Below, piece after piece: positions 7,463-14,527 of a stretch of 30,989 nucleotides of DNA. This DNA is from Leucobacter sp. UBA1945 (GTDB lineage: Bacteria > Actinomycetota > Actinomycetes > Actinomycetales > Microbacteriaceae), in NCBI GenBank assembly GCA_002336855.1, contig DDEV01000084.1, positions 1-30,989 on the forward strand. Reading direction: 5' to 3'. The position numbers and the translations under genes are program-made. Numbering within the stretch: position 1 is the first letter of the stretch; each line of letters begins with the position of its first letter. The notes beneath the pieces are model-generated. The model saw only the letters and a list, made by a program, of their open reading frames with translations. It was not told where the DNA came from and did not search any database.

Positions 7463-8393
7463 GATGGCTTCTCCGTTCACGCGAAGGCAGGCTGAGCAGC
7501 ACGAGTGCGACACCGAGCACACACAGCCCGAGCACCGCGAGGGGCGAGAGGGTCTCGCCGAGCACGATGATCCCGAGCAGCGCAGCGGTCAGCGGCTCGG
7601 CGAGGGTAAGCGTCGCCACAGTGTTCGCGCTGAGGCTGCGCAGGCCCCCGGCGAAACAGAGATATGCCACCGCGACGGTGACGCCGCCGAGCCAGAGTGT
7701 CAGGCCGAGCCCGTGCGGAGTGAAGACCCAGGCAGCGCCGGCCGCGAGCAGCACCGGGAGACTCAGCACGGCTGCGCTGCCGAAGAGAGCGCCCATGACT
7801 TGCGCAGGTGCCCAGCCGCGATCGAGCAGTGCCTTGCTCGCGAGGGCGTAGACCGCGTAGCTCAGGCCCGCTCCGAGGGCCGCAAGCACCCCGAGGGGGC
7901 CGCCGCGTATCGAGGCCGCTCCCGAGAGTACGCCAGACGCGAGCGCGACACCGAACAATGCGAGCGCGGTGACCAGGCACCAGCGCAGGCTCGGGCGCCT
8001 GCGATGAATGACGCTGTCGAGCACGCCCGTGAACACAGGAGCCGCGCCCAGCGCGATGACGGTGCTAAGGGCGACCCCGACGCTCGAGGTTCCCGCAAAA
8101 AACATCGGCTGATACGCGAGTACGCCCAGGGCGCCGACACACACGACAGCGATCTCGCGACGGCCCGTCGCCGACGTTACGGTGGGCATCGTTCTCGCCA
8201 CTTCATGCGAGGATCGCCCGCCCGCTCGGCCTTGCCGCGCGAACAGGGCTATGCCGCCGAGCAGCGCACCGCCGACCAGCACGCGGGCTGCGCCGACGGC
8301 GAGGGGAGAAGCGTCGAGTCCGGCCAGTGCCTGTGAGGTGCCGGTGGTGCCGAAGCAGAGTGCCGCGAACAGCACAGCGATGATGGCGCGCAT
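7443..8393 (-). CDS. EamA/DMT family transporter (10 TM)
   Basis: A 316-residue integral membrane protein of the drug/metabolite transporter superfamily (EamA repeats). It begins MRAIIAVLFAALCFGTTGTSQALA, with the typical first-helix FGT motif, and shows about ten hydrophobic helices in two repeats: about residues 1-140, and about 165-300 containing GAGLSYAVYALASKALL, VAYLCFAGGLR and LAEPLTAALLGIIVLGE, the last a well-conserved EamA motif. The C-terminus is a short Arg-rich cytoplasmic tail. The substrate cannot be deduced; the family exports amino acids, metabolites or drugs. It is the first gene of a minus-strand pair with the GntR regulator downstream, which probably controls it in response to the exported compound. 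Confidence 0.92.
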   Translation of the reverse strand: MRAIIAVLFAALCFGTTGTSQALAGLDASPLAVGAARVLVGGALLGGIALFARQGRAGGRSSHEVARTMPTVTSATGRREIAVVCVGALGVLAYQPMFFAGTSSVGVALSTVIALGAAPVFTGVLDSVIHRRRPSLRWCLVTALALFGVALASGVLSGAASIRGGPLGVLAALGAGLSYAVYALASKALLDRGWAPAQVMGALFGSAAVLSLPVLLAAGAAWVFTPHGLGLTLWLGGVTVAVAYLCFAGGLRSLSANTVATLTLAEPLTAALLGIIVLGETLSPLAVLGLCVLGVALVLLSLPSRERRSHRVPQTA

Positions 8394-8399
8394 GGTACA

Positions 8400-8410
8400 T
8401 TGTTACACAA
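8400..8410. promoter_or_regulatory. Putative GntR/FadR-type operator (perfect palindrome)
   Basis: TTGTTACACAA has arms TTGT and ACAA around a 3-nt spacer and matches TnGTnnnACnA, the core recognised by FadR-subfamily GntR proteins. It lies 7 bases from the eamA start and upstream of the divergent HIT promoter. The GntR gene co-transcribed with eamA is the obvious binder, which is inference. Confidence 0.6.
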
Positions 8411-8431
8411 TTTGCGCGAGTCCTGCCCATA

Positions 8432-8437
8432 TAGACT
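8432..8437 (+). promoter_or_regulatory. -10 box of HIT-phoH-ybeY operon; probably leaderless
   Basis: TAGACT lies 7 nt before the ATG at 8445, so transcription would begin at or next to the start codon. No Shine-Dalgarno sequence is present upstream of that ATG (the bases are taggcgt). The GntR-type palindrome at 8400-8410 lies close to where the -35 would be. Confidence 0.5.
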
Positions 8438-8444
8438 TAGGCGT

Positions 8445-8786
8445 ATGGCAGAAGAGACCGTGTTCGGCAAGATCGTGTCAGGCGAAATTCCCGTCGAGAA
8501 GCTCGCCGAGACCGAGCGAGTGATTGCGTTTGCAGACATCGCGCCGCAGGCTCCGGTGCACTTTCTCGTGATCCCCAAAACCACCGACTATGCGAACGTG
8601 ACCGAGCTCGCGGCAGGTGACCCGACGCTGCTCGCCGAGATGGTAGAGGTAGCAAACGCGCTCGCCGCGGAGCACGCCGACGGCGACTTTCGCCTCATCT
8701 TCAACAACGGTGCGAACGCGGGTCAAACGGTGTTTCATGTGCACGCACACGTGCTTGCTGGTGGGCTCGCGGAGGGCAGCCTGTAG
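8445..8786 (+). CDS. HIT family nucleotide-binding protein (HINT-like)
   Basis: A 113-residue histidine-triad protein of the HINT branch, whose members hydrolyse adenosine 5'-phosphoramidates and related AMP conjugates. Conserved features are the VFGKIVSGEIPVEKL start, AFADIAPQAPVHFLVIPK, the FNNGANAGQTVFHVHAH segment with the catalytic triad His98-x-His100-x-His102, and LAGG. The true start is ATG 8445; the frame extends to an ATG at 8400, but that would add non-homologous residues across the promoter. It is the first gene of the HIT-phoH-ybeY-corC-era run, with its stop overlapping the phoH GTG by one base. A physiological substrate cannot be read from sequence. Confidence 0.93.
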   Translation: MAEETVFGKIVSGEIPVEKLAETERVIAFADIAPQAPVHFLVIPKTTDYANVTELAAGDPTLLAEMVEVANALAAEHADGDFRLIFNNGANAGQTVFHVHAHVLAGGLAEGSL

Positions 8787-9826
8787 TGCCAGAGCTCAGC
8801 AACGACTCCGGCGGCTCCGCCGACACACAAGCTGAGTTGCAGCGAACCGTGCTGCTCACCGGCGTTGACCTTGCTCAGTTTCTTGGGCACAGAGACCAGC
8901 TCATCGCGGATCTCGAGCGGCAGCACCCCGCGGTGCAGTTTCACGCTCGCGATCACGTGCTCACCCTGAGTGGCCCTGCGGTGCAGGTGAAAGCAGCAGA
9001 GCAGGTGGTGAGCGATGTGCTCGAGGTGGCGAGGCGCAGCGGTGCGGTGTCACGCCATGACGTGCGCGAGGCCACCCGTATGGTGCAGCGCGGTGACGGG
9101 CCGACCGCAGCGCAGGTACTGAGCGAACCCATTTTGACGGTTCGAGGCAATTCGATTCGCCCGCAGACTCAGGGCCAGCGCGCCTATGTCGACGGCATCG
9201 AGCATCACACCGTTACCTTCGGCATCGGCCCCGCGGGCACGGGCAAGACCTACCTCGCAATGGCAAAAGCGGTGCAGGCGCTGCAGCGCCGCGAGGTCGC
9301 GAAGATCATTCTCACGCGCCCCGCGGTCGAAGCGGGGGAGCGCCTGGGGTATCTCCCAGGCACGCTCGAAGACAAGATCGACCCGTATCTGCGCCCGCTC
9401 TTCGACGCCGTCGGCTCGATGATGGAGCCCGAGGCGGTGCCAAAGCTGATCGCGAGCGGCACGATCGAGGTCGCCCCGCTCGCGTACATGCGCGGTCGTA
9501 CGCTGAACGAATCGTTCGTGATTCTCGACGAGGCGCAGAACACCACCCCCGAACAGATGAAGATGTTTCTGACTCGTCTTGGGTATGGCTCGAAAATGGT
9601 GGTCACCGGCGACATCACACAGGTCGATCTGCCACTCGCTTCGAGCGGTCTTCGCGTGGTCAACCGGATTCTGCGCGGCGTTGACGATATTCATTTTTCA
9701 GAGCTGACCGCCGACGATATTGTGCGGCACAGTCTGGTGGGGCGCATCGTCGACGCCTACACCGCATACGAAGAGCAAAAGTTCGCCGAGACACCACGTG
9801 ACGGCGGTAAGAAAGGGCAGCGATGA
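8786..9826 (+). CDS. phoH: PhoH-like ATPase (YbeZ type)
   Basis: A cytosolic P-loop ATPase of the PhoH family, linked by genomic context and studies of YbeZ to ribosome maturation with YbeY. The 346-residue protein has an N-terminal KH-like part (about 20-85), the Walker A motif GPAGTGKT at 148-155, IILTRPAVEAGERLGYLPG, a Walker B in FVILDEAQNTT (about 238-248), and VVTGDITQVDLP, all diagnostic. It begins at GTG 8786, sharing one base with the HIT stop, and ends with an ATGA overlap into ybeY, so it is translationally coupled on both sides. Despite the name, there is no phosphate-regulation signal here. Confidence 0.96.
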   Translation: MPELSNDSGGSADTQAELQRTVLLTGVDLAQFLGHRDQLIADLERQHPAVQFHARDHVLTLSGPAVQVKAAEQVVSDVLEVARRSGAVSRHDVREATRMVQRGDGPTAAQVLSEPILTVRGNSIRPQTQGQRAYVDGIEHHTVTFGIGPAGTGKTYLAMAKAVQALQRREVAKIILTRPAVEAGERLGYLPGTLEDKIDPYLRPLFDAVGSMMEPEAVPKLIASGTIEVAPLAYMRGRTLNESFVILDEAQNTTPEQMKMFLTRLGYGSKMVVTGDITQVDLPLASSGLRVVNRILRGVDDIHFSELTADDIVRHSLVGRIVDAYTAYEEQKFAETPRDGGKKGQR

Positions 9827-10284
9827 GCGTCGAGATCAATAACGAGTCGGGCGTCGAGGTCGACGAGTCGGTGCTACAGCGCCTGACCGGCTTCGTATTC
9901 GAGTCGCTGCATGTTCACCCCGAAACCGAGCTCGGTGTGTCGCTGGTAGACGAGTCTGCCATCGAACGTTTGCACGTCGAATGGATGGACGAGCCAGGCG
10001 CGACCGATGTGCTCAGCTTTCCGATGGACGAACTGCGCCCCGGTCGCCCCGATTCGCAGACGCCGGCGGGCCTGCTTGGCGACGTGGTGATCTGCCCGCA
10101 GGTCGCTGGCGAGCAGGCAGAGGCCGCGGGGCACGATCTTGTAACCGAGATGAACATTCTTCTCACGCACGGCATGTTGCACTTGCTCGGATTCGACCAT
10201 GCGACTCCGGCCGAAGAGGCCGAGATGTTCGGCCTGCAGCGTGACCTGGTGACGGCCTTCATGATTGCCGAGCGCCGACGATGA
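9823..10284 (+). CDS. ybeY: rRNA maturation RNase YbeY
   Basis: YbeY is a zinc-dependent endoribonuclease required for 16S rRNA 3'-end maturation and ribosome quality control. The 153-residue protein carries the metal site HGMLHLLGFDH, with His116, His120 and His126 in the H-x3-H-x5-H spacing, preceded by the conserved DEPGATDVLSFPMDE and LLGDVVICP. The length is normal. It overlaps the phoH stop (atga at 9823) and its own stop overlaps the corC-like start (atga at 10281), so the three are tightly coupled. The linkage phoH-ybeY-corC-era is very widespread and supports a shared role in ribosome assembly. Confidence 0.97.
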   Translation: MSVEINNESGVEVDESVLQRLTGFVFESLHVHPETELGVSLVDESAIERLHVEWMDEPGATDVLSFPMDELRPGRPDSQTPAGLLGDVVICPQVAGEQAEAAGHDLVTEMNILLTHGMLHLLGFDHATPAEEAEMFGLQRDLVTAFMIAERRR

Positions 10285-11219
10285 GCGACGACGCCCTCCC
10301 TCCGTTGTTCACCCGCCTCGCCACCGCGGGCAGGAGAATTTCGGGTCGCGTTGCACTCGGCCGCGGCAGGGTGCGAGACGAAGAGCAGTTGCTCTCGCTC
10401 GTGGATCAGGCGGTTGAGCAAGACCTGCTCGAAGACGACGATCGTGACTACATTCATTCGATCGTCGAGTTCGGCGACACCCTCGTGCGAGAGGTGATGA
10501 TCCCGCGCACCGACATGGTCACCGTCGATGCCGAACAGACGGTTCGCGACGCGCTCGAGACCCTGCTGGCCTCACGTCACTCGCGCATGCCCGTCGTGGC
10601 AACCGGTGATGCCGACGACGTCGAAGGTGTCGTCTATCTGCGCGATGCAAGCGGGTTTCAGCTGCGCCGCCCGGAAGAGGCAATAACCTCGCCAGTCACC
10701 CGAATCATGAAGCCAGCGGTGTTTGTTCCCGAGCTGCAGCGCGCCGACGAACTGCTCCGCCAGATGCAGCGAGAATCGAATCACCTCGCGCTCGTCGTAG
10801 ACGAGTACGGCGGAATTTCCGGCCTCGTCACGCTCGAAGACCTGATCGAAGAATTGCTCGGCGAGATCAACGACGAGCACGATCGCGAGTCTCCAGAGGT
10901 AGAACCCCAGGCAGACGGCACGTTCAAAGTCAGCGCGCGGCTGCCGGTCGACCGTCTCGGCGATATTTTCGGTATCGAACTCGAAGACGATGAGGTCGAT
11001 AGCGTCGGTGGGCTTGTCGCCAAATACCTCGGCAGGCTTGCAGACGAGGGCGATGTTGTCACCGTCGCGGGCATCGAACTGACCGCGCTCGAGACGGAGC
11101 GCAAGCGGCGGCGCTTGGTGACAGTCGGAGCTCGCTGGATCGGGCTCGATTCCGAGCCCACCGCAACCGGACAGATCGACACGATCGACACAGCGAATGG
11201 AGCGCATGATGAGCGATGA
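10281..11219 (+). CDS. CBS-domain CorC/HlyC-like protein lacking DUF21
   Basis: A 312-residue protein of the CorC/HlyC 'hemolysin-like' family. It shows the GDTLVREVMIPRTDMVTV entry (about 66-82), two CBS motifs (about 74-130 and 140-200) including LALVVDEYGGISGLVTLEDLIEE split here as VVDEYGGISG and TLEDLIEELLGEI, and a C-terminal transporter-associated CorC_HlyC domain (about 212-290; VSARLPVDRLGD, VGGLVAKYLGRL). Most actinobacterial proteins at this locus also have an N-terminal membrane DUF21 domain of about 120-150 residues. Here the start overlaps ybeY and no hydrophobic helix is present, so the protein is soluble, resembling E. coli CorC in architecture. A role in Mg2+/Co2+ homeostasis is inferred from the family only. 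It is co-transcribed with ybeY and era. Confidence 0.9.
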   Translation: MSDDALPPLFTRLATAGRRISGRVALGRGRVRDEEQLLSLVDQAVEQDLLEDDDRDYIHSIVEFGDTLVREVMIPRTDMVTVDAEQTVRDALETLLASRHSRMPVVATGDADDVEGVVYLRDASGFQLRRPEEAITSPVTRIMKPAVFVPELQRADELLRQMQRESNHLALVVDEYGGISGLVTLEDLIEELLGEINDEHDRESPEVEPQADGTFKVSARLPVDRLGDIFGIELEDDEVDSVGGLVAKYLGRLADEGDVVTVAGIELTALETERKRRRLVTVGARWIGLDSEPTATGQIDTIDTANGAHDER

Positions 11220-12099
11220 GTTTCGCGCGGGGTTCGTGAGCTTCGTCGGACGCCCGAACGTGGGCAAATCGACACTCACGAACGCACTCGTCGGCGAGAA
11301 GATCGCGATTACGAGCCCGAAGCCGCAGACGACGAGGCGTGCAATTCGCGGCGTTGCCCATCGCGAGAACGGCCAGCTCATCATCGTTGATACGCCAGGC
11401 ATTCACCGCCCGCGCACGCTGCTTGGCGAGCGCCTGAACGCGCTCGTCGAGGCGACACTCGGTGACGTCGACGTGATCGGGTTTTGCGTGCCGGCGAACG
11501 AGAAGCTCGGCCCGGGCGATCGCTTCATCAACGAACGGCTGAACGATTTTCCCCGCGCAAAGAAGGTCGCGATTCTCACGAAGGTCGATGAAGCATCGAG
11601 CAGCGAGATAATCGAGCAGCTCACAATGCTCGGCACGCTGCGCGAGTGGGACGCGGTGGTGCCGATCTCGTCGGTGACGAACGAGCAACTCGACGTGTTG
11701 AGCGATGTCCTGCTCGGCCTGATGCCGCTTTCGCCACCGCTCTACGAAGCCGAGACGACAACCGACGAGAGCGAAGACGATCGCATCGCAGAGCTGATTC
11801 GCGAGGCGACTCTCGAGGGCGCTCGTGAAGAGTTGCCGCACTCGCTTGCTGCGACGGTCGACGATAGAGAAGAACGTGAAGACGGCTTGCTCGAGCTCTA
11901 CGCGTCGATTTATGTCGAGCGTGACAGCCAGAAGGGCATCGTGATCGGAAAGGGCGGCTCTCGCCTGCGTGATACCGGCGAGAAAGCTCGTCTCGAAATC
12001 GAGAAACTGCTGGGGCGCCGAGTCTATCTCTCGCTCAGAGTGAAGGTCTTGAAAGAATGGCAGCGAGACCCGAAAGCGCTCGGTAAGCTGGGCTTCTAA
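11209..12099 (+). CDS. era: GTPase Era
   Basis: Era is an essential GTPase that binds 16S rRNA near its 3' end and acts as a checkpoint in 30S assembly. The G domain shows GRPNVGKST (residues 14-22), the TTRR effector region, DTPG (61-64) and TKVD, followed by a KH RNA-binding domain with the GXXG-type loop GIVIGKGGSRL and a C-terminal LKEWQRDPKALGKLGF. I start at ATG 11209 (296 aa), 6 nt after GGAG. An in-frame ATG at 11206 and another at 11197 are possible, but the latter has no ribosome binding site. The start lies inside the corC-like gene's last codons, so the two are coupled. Length and motifs are standard. Confidence 0.96.
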   Translation: MSDEFRAGFVSFVGRPNVGKSTLTNALVGEKIAITSPKPQTTRRAIRGVAHRENGQLIIVDTPGIHRPRTLLGERLNALVEATLGDVDVIGFCVPANEKLGPGDRFINERLNDFPRAKKVAILTKVDEASSSEIIEQLTMLGTLREWDAVVPISSVTNEQLDVLSDVLLGLMPLSPPLYEAETTTDESEDDRIAELIREATLEGAREELPHSLAATVDDREEREDGLLELYASIYVERDSQKGIVIGKGGSRLRDTGEKARLEIEKLLGRRVYLSLRVKVLKEWQRDPKALGKLGF

Positions 12100-12104
12100 C
12101 GCTT

Positions 12105-12123
12105 GTCGCTGCGCGACTTTTTT
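12105..12123 (+). terminator. Short candidate intrinsic terminator after era
   Basis: GTCGC/GCGAC (12105-12109 with 12113-12117, 3-nt loop) is followed immediately by six T's (12118-12123), 5 bases after the era stop. The stem is only 5 bp, so termination may be partial. The next gene's GGGGG ribosome binding site begins right after the T-tract. Confidence 0.5.
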
Positions 12124-12134
12124 GGGGGTATTCA

Positions 12135-12506
12135 ATGTATGACATCACCGATCAGGCCCAGATCTTCAGTCTGATGCAGGACTACAGCATCTGGGGTGTT
12201 GTGGTCTACGTGCTCATCGCGGTCGCCCTGTGGCGAGTCTTCTCGAAAGCCGGCTACGCAGGAATCCTGGCGATCATTCCCATCGTGAACATGTTTGTTC
12301 TCGTGAAGGTTGCGGGGTACTCCGCGTGGATGGGGCTCCTCTACTTCATTCCAATCGTGAACTTCATCTTCGCGATCATCGTCGCCTTCAAGCTCGGGGC
12401 GCGCTTCGGCAAGGGTGGCGCGTTCTCGTTCTTCCTGCTCTTCCTGTTCTCGGTGATCGGCTACTTCATCATCGGCTATGGCAAGGCGCAGTACCGCGAG
12501 GTGTGA
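12135..12506 (+). CDS. Small DUF5684-like membrane protein
   Basis: A 123-residue, very hydrophobic protein with about three to four membrane segments: WGVVVYVLIAVALWRVF, a middle pair around ILAIIPIVNMFVLVKVAGYS and MGLLYFIPIVNFIFAIIVAFKL, and a last helix FFLLFLFSVIGYFIIGYG. The duplicated xxIPIVNxF motifs, with Lys/Gly between, are characteristic of the DUF5684 family (small membrane proteins often annotated as signal-peptidase-I-associated). The function is unknown. The start ATG 12135 has a strong purine tract (GGGGG) about 6 nt upstream. It sits between era and leuA and may be read partly by read-through of the era transcript. Confidence 0.82.
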   Translation: MYDITDQAQIFSLMQDYSIWGVVVYVLIAVALWRVFSKAGYAGILAIIPIVNMFVLVKVAGYSAWMGLLYFIPIVNFIFAIIVAFKLGARFGKGGAFSFFLLFLFSVIGYFIIGYGKAQYREV

Positions 12507-12528
12507 TCCGCACGTTTGCCGAAGGTGC

Positions 12529-12534
12529 TATGCT
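12529..12534 (+). promoter_or_regulatory. Putative -10 box for the leuA leader transcript
   Basis: TATGCT lies 6 nt before the leader-peptide ATG at 12541, placing transcription start on or beside that ATG. No Shine-Dalgarno sequence precedes the ATG. A clear -35 is not seen, and the box lies 22 bases after the upstream stop codon. Confidence 0.5.
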
Positions 12535-12540
12535 GACCAC

Positions 12541-12597
12541 ATGCTGTTCGGCTCGCTTCTTCTTAGCTGCCGCGACGAGTCCTCGCTTTCAAAATAA
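12541..12597 (+). CDS. leuA leader peptide (Leu-rich, attenuator)
   Basis: A small reading frame of 18 codons reading MLFGSLLLSCRDESSLSK, stop TAA at 12595. Leucine codons are at positions 2, 6, 7, 8 and 16, with three consecutive CTT codons at 12556-12564. Its stop lies 68 bases before the leuA ATG. A leader peptide loaded with codons for the pathway's end product directly before the pathway's first gene is the classic layout of ribosome-mediated attenuation, which is known for amino-acid operons including actinobacterial leuA. A TATGCT box 6 nt upstream suggests a leaderless start. Expression itself is inferred. Confidence 0.78.
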   Translation: MLFGSLLLSCRDESSLSK

Positions 12598-12656
12598 GCC
12601 TTGGCCTCACTCGTCGCGGTGTTTGTGTTGGCTGAGCGAACCACAACGCGAGAGTG
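12570..12656 (+). promoter_or_regulatory. Alternative RNA structures in the leuA leader
   Basis: Arm A (12570-12580, ccgcgacgagt) is perfectly complementary over 11 bp to arm B (12609-12619, actcgtcgcgg). Arm C (12647-12656, cgcgagagtg), just before the leuA start at 12666, is complementary to 12608-12618 with one bulged base, so A:B and B:C exclude each other. A ribosome stalled at Leu codons 6-7 leaves A free (A:B forms, start region open). A ribosome at the leader stop covers A (B:C forms, start region paired). There is no U-tract, so control would act on translation rather than termination. Confidence 0.65.
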
Positions 12657-12665
12657 AAGAACCAA

Positions 12666-14435
12666 ATGAAAAACATGCAGCAGCCTTCTGGTATGCCGGT
12701 GCATAAGTACCGCCCGTATCACGAGACGTTTCGGGTGGATCTGCCGGATCGTACGTGGCCGTCGAAGCGCATCACTGAGGCGCCGCGTTGGTGCGCGGTG
12801 GATTTGCGTGACGGGAACCAGGCGTTGATTGATCCGATGAGTCCGGAGCGCAAGCGGATCATGTTCGATCTGCTGGTGAAGATGGGGTACAAGGAGATCG
12901 AGGTCGGGTTTCCGTCGGCCTCGCAAACCGATTTTGATTTCGTCAGGCAGTTGATCGAAGAGGATGCGATTCCCGATGACGTGACGATCCAGGTGCTGAC
13001 GCAGGCGCGTGAGCATTTGATCACTCGCACGTATGAGTCGTTGATCGGTGCGAAGCAGGCGATCGTGCACCTGTATAACTCGACGAGTGTGTTGCAGCGC
13101 GATGTCGTGTTCCGTGAAGACCGGGACGGCATCAAGAAGATCGCGACCGAGGGTGCGCGGATGTGTGTCGCGGCTGAGTCGATCTGCCCCGAGACCGAGA
13201 TCTTCTATGAGTACTCGCCGGAGTCGTATACGGGCACCGAGTTGGAGTACGCCGTCGAGGTGTGTAACGCGGTGCTGGAGATTTTCGAGCCCACGCCTGA
13301 GCGTAAGGTGATTATCAATCTTCCCTCGACGGTCGAGATGGCGTCTCCGAATGTGTATGCCGATTCGATTGAGTGGATGGGCAGGCACCTGAATCATCGC
13401 GAGAACGTGATTATCTCGCTGCATCCGCACAATGACCGGGGCACCGCGATCGCCGCGGCCGAGCTCGGCTACATGGCCGGAGCAGATCGTATCGAGGGGT
13501 GCTTGTTCGGTAATGGTGAGCGCACCGGCAACGTTGATCTGGTGGCGTTGGGCATCAACTTGTTCACGCAGGGGGTGGATCCTGAGATTGATTTCTCGCG
13601 TTTGGACGAGGTGAAGCGTACGGCGGAGTATTGCAATCAGTTGCCGGTGCCGGAGCGGAGCCCGTGGGCTGGGGATCTGGTGTACACGGCGTTTTCTGGG
13701 TCGCATCAGGATGCGATCAAGAAGGGTTTCGAGCGCATGGCCGCCGACGCTGACGCGCAGGGTGTGGGTGTGGATGATCTGGTGTGGGCGGTGCCGTATC
13801 TGCCGGTCGATCCGAAGGATCTGGGGCGTTCGTATGAGGCCGTGATCCGGGTGAATTCGCAGTCGGGCAAGGGCGGGGTGGCGTACTTGTTGAAGCAGGA
13901 TCATGCGTTGGATTTGCCGCGTCGGTTGCAGATCGAGTTCAGTGCGGTGGTGCAGGCGCACACGGACAGTGAGGGTGGTGAGGTGTCGAGTGACGCGATC
14001 TGGCGCATCTTCCAAGATGAGTACCTGCCGATGACCGACGCCTCGTTCGACCGCTGGGGGCAGTACGAGCTGTTCCGCACCGCCTCGAAGAGTGCAGGAG
14101 ACGGGGTCACCGAGCTGAAGGTCGACTACCGTCGCGGCGATGAGACGGCGCAGCTGAAAGCGGTAGGCAACGGCCCTGTTGATGCTTTCATCAATGGCCT
14201 GAACTTCACGGGGCACAAAGTCACCCTGTTTGATTACGTTGAGCACGCGATGAGCGGTGGCGGCGATGCGGTTGCCGCGGCGTATGTCGACCTCGAGGTA
14301 GACGGACAAAGGCTGTGGGGCGTGGGCATAGACCCAGACACGACGCGCGCGACGCTCAAAGCCATCGTGTCGGCAGTGAACCGTTCGGTGCGAGCCAGGC
14401 AAGCCGCCGACTTGCTCGAGCCTGCGGGGGCCTAG
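12666..14435 (+). CDS. leuA: 2-isopropylmalate synthase LeuA
   Basis: LeuA condenses acetyl-CoA with 2-ketoisovalerate, the first committed step of leucine synthesis, and is feedback-inhibited by leucine through its C-terminal domain. The 589-residue protein starts with the actinobacterial-type KYRPYHE...LPDRTWPSKRI extension. It then has the TIM-barrel metal-binding VDLRDGNQALIDPM (Asp48), HPHNDRGTAIAAAELGYMAGA and GCLFGNGERTGNVDLVALG, and a C-terminal allosteric domain with NGPVDAFINGLN and a closing VDLEVDGQRLWGVGIDPDTTRATLKA region. I use ATG 12666; a GTG at 12654 is also in frame but falls in the regulatory stem. Codon use between about 12720 and 13990 is TTG- and GAT-rich, unlike its neighbours. 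Confidence 0.96.
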   Translation: MKNMQQPSGMPVHKYRPYHETFRVDLPDRTWPSKRITEAPRWCAVDLRDGNQALIDPMSPERKRIMFDLLVKMGYKEIEVGFPSASQTDFDFVRQLIEEDAIPDDVTIQVLTQAREHLITRTYESLIGAKQAIVHLYNSTSVLQRDVVFREDRDGIKKIATEGARMCVAAESICPETEIFYEYSPESYTGTELEYAVEVCNAVLEIFEPTPERKVIINLPSTVEMASPNVYADSIEWMGRHLNHRENVIISLHPHNDRGTAIAAAELGYMAGADRIEGCLFGNGERTGNVDLVALGINLFTQGVDPEIDFSRLDEVKRTAEYCNQLPVPERSPWAGDLVYTAFSGSHQDAIKKGFERMAADADAQGVGVDDLVWAVPYLPVDPKDLGRSYEAVIRVNSQSGKGGVAYLLKQDHALDLPRRLQIEFSAVVQAHTDSEGGEVSSDAIWRIFQDEYLPMTDASFDRWGQYELFRTASKSAGDGVTELKVDYRRGDETAQLKAVGNGPVDAFINGLNFTGHKVTLFDYVEHAMSGGGDAVAAAYVDLEVDGQRLWGVGIDPDTTRATLKAIVSAVNRSVRARQAADLLEPAGA

Positions 14436-14451
14436 CGCTCTCGCTAGAGTC

Positions 14452-14494
14452 GCCACGCCTCAATTCGTACATATCTTCGAATTGGCGGCGTGGC
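14452..14494 (+). terminator. Long stem-loop after leuA (no U-tract)
   Basis: GCCACGCC (14452-14459) pairs with GGCGTGGC (14487-14494), and CAATTCG (14461-14467) with CGAATTG (14478-14484), giving 15 bp with small internal bulges and a 10-nt loop. It begins 17 bases after the leuA stop. No T-run follows on the + strand, so it could be a Rho-assisted terminator or an mRNA 3'-end stabiliser. Confidence 0.5.
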
Positions 14495-14521
14495 GGCTCA
14501 GCGAATGTCGGCGACCCACCA

Positions 14522-14527
14522 TAGGGT
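14522..14527 (+). promoter_or_regulatory. -10 box for ruvA; possible leaderless start
   Basis: TAGGGT fits TANNNT and ends 6 nt before the ruvA GTG at 14534. The overlapping GGGTGAG could alternatively serve as a close-set ribosome binding site, so leaderless versus leadered initiation is undecided. Confidence 0.4.

Noticed and set aside
7050..8336. A 428-codon plus-strand frame over the gntR/eamA region
   Set aside because: The translation is low-complexity Ala/Arg/Glu/Ser-rich without family motifs. The minus strand encodes clear GntR and EamA proteins with ribosome binding sites.
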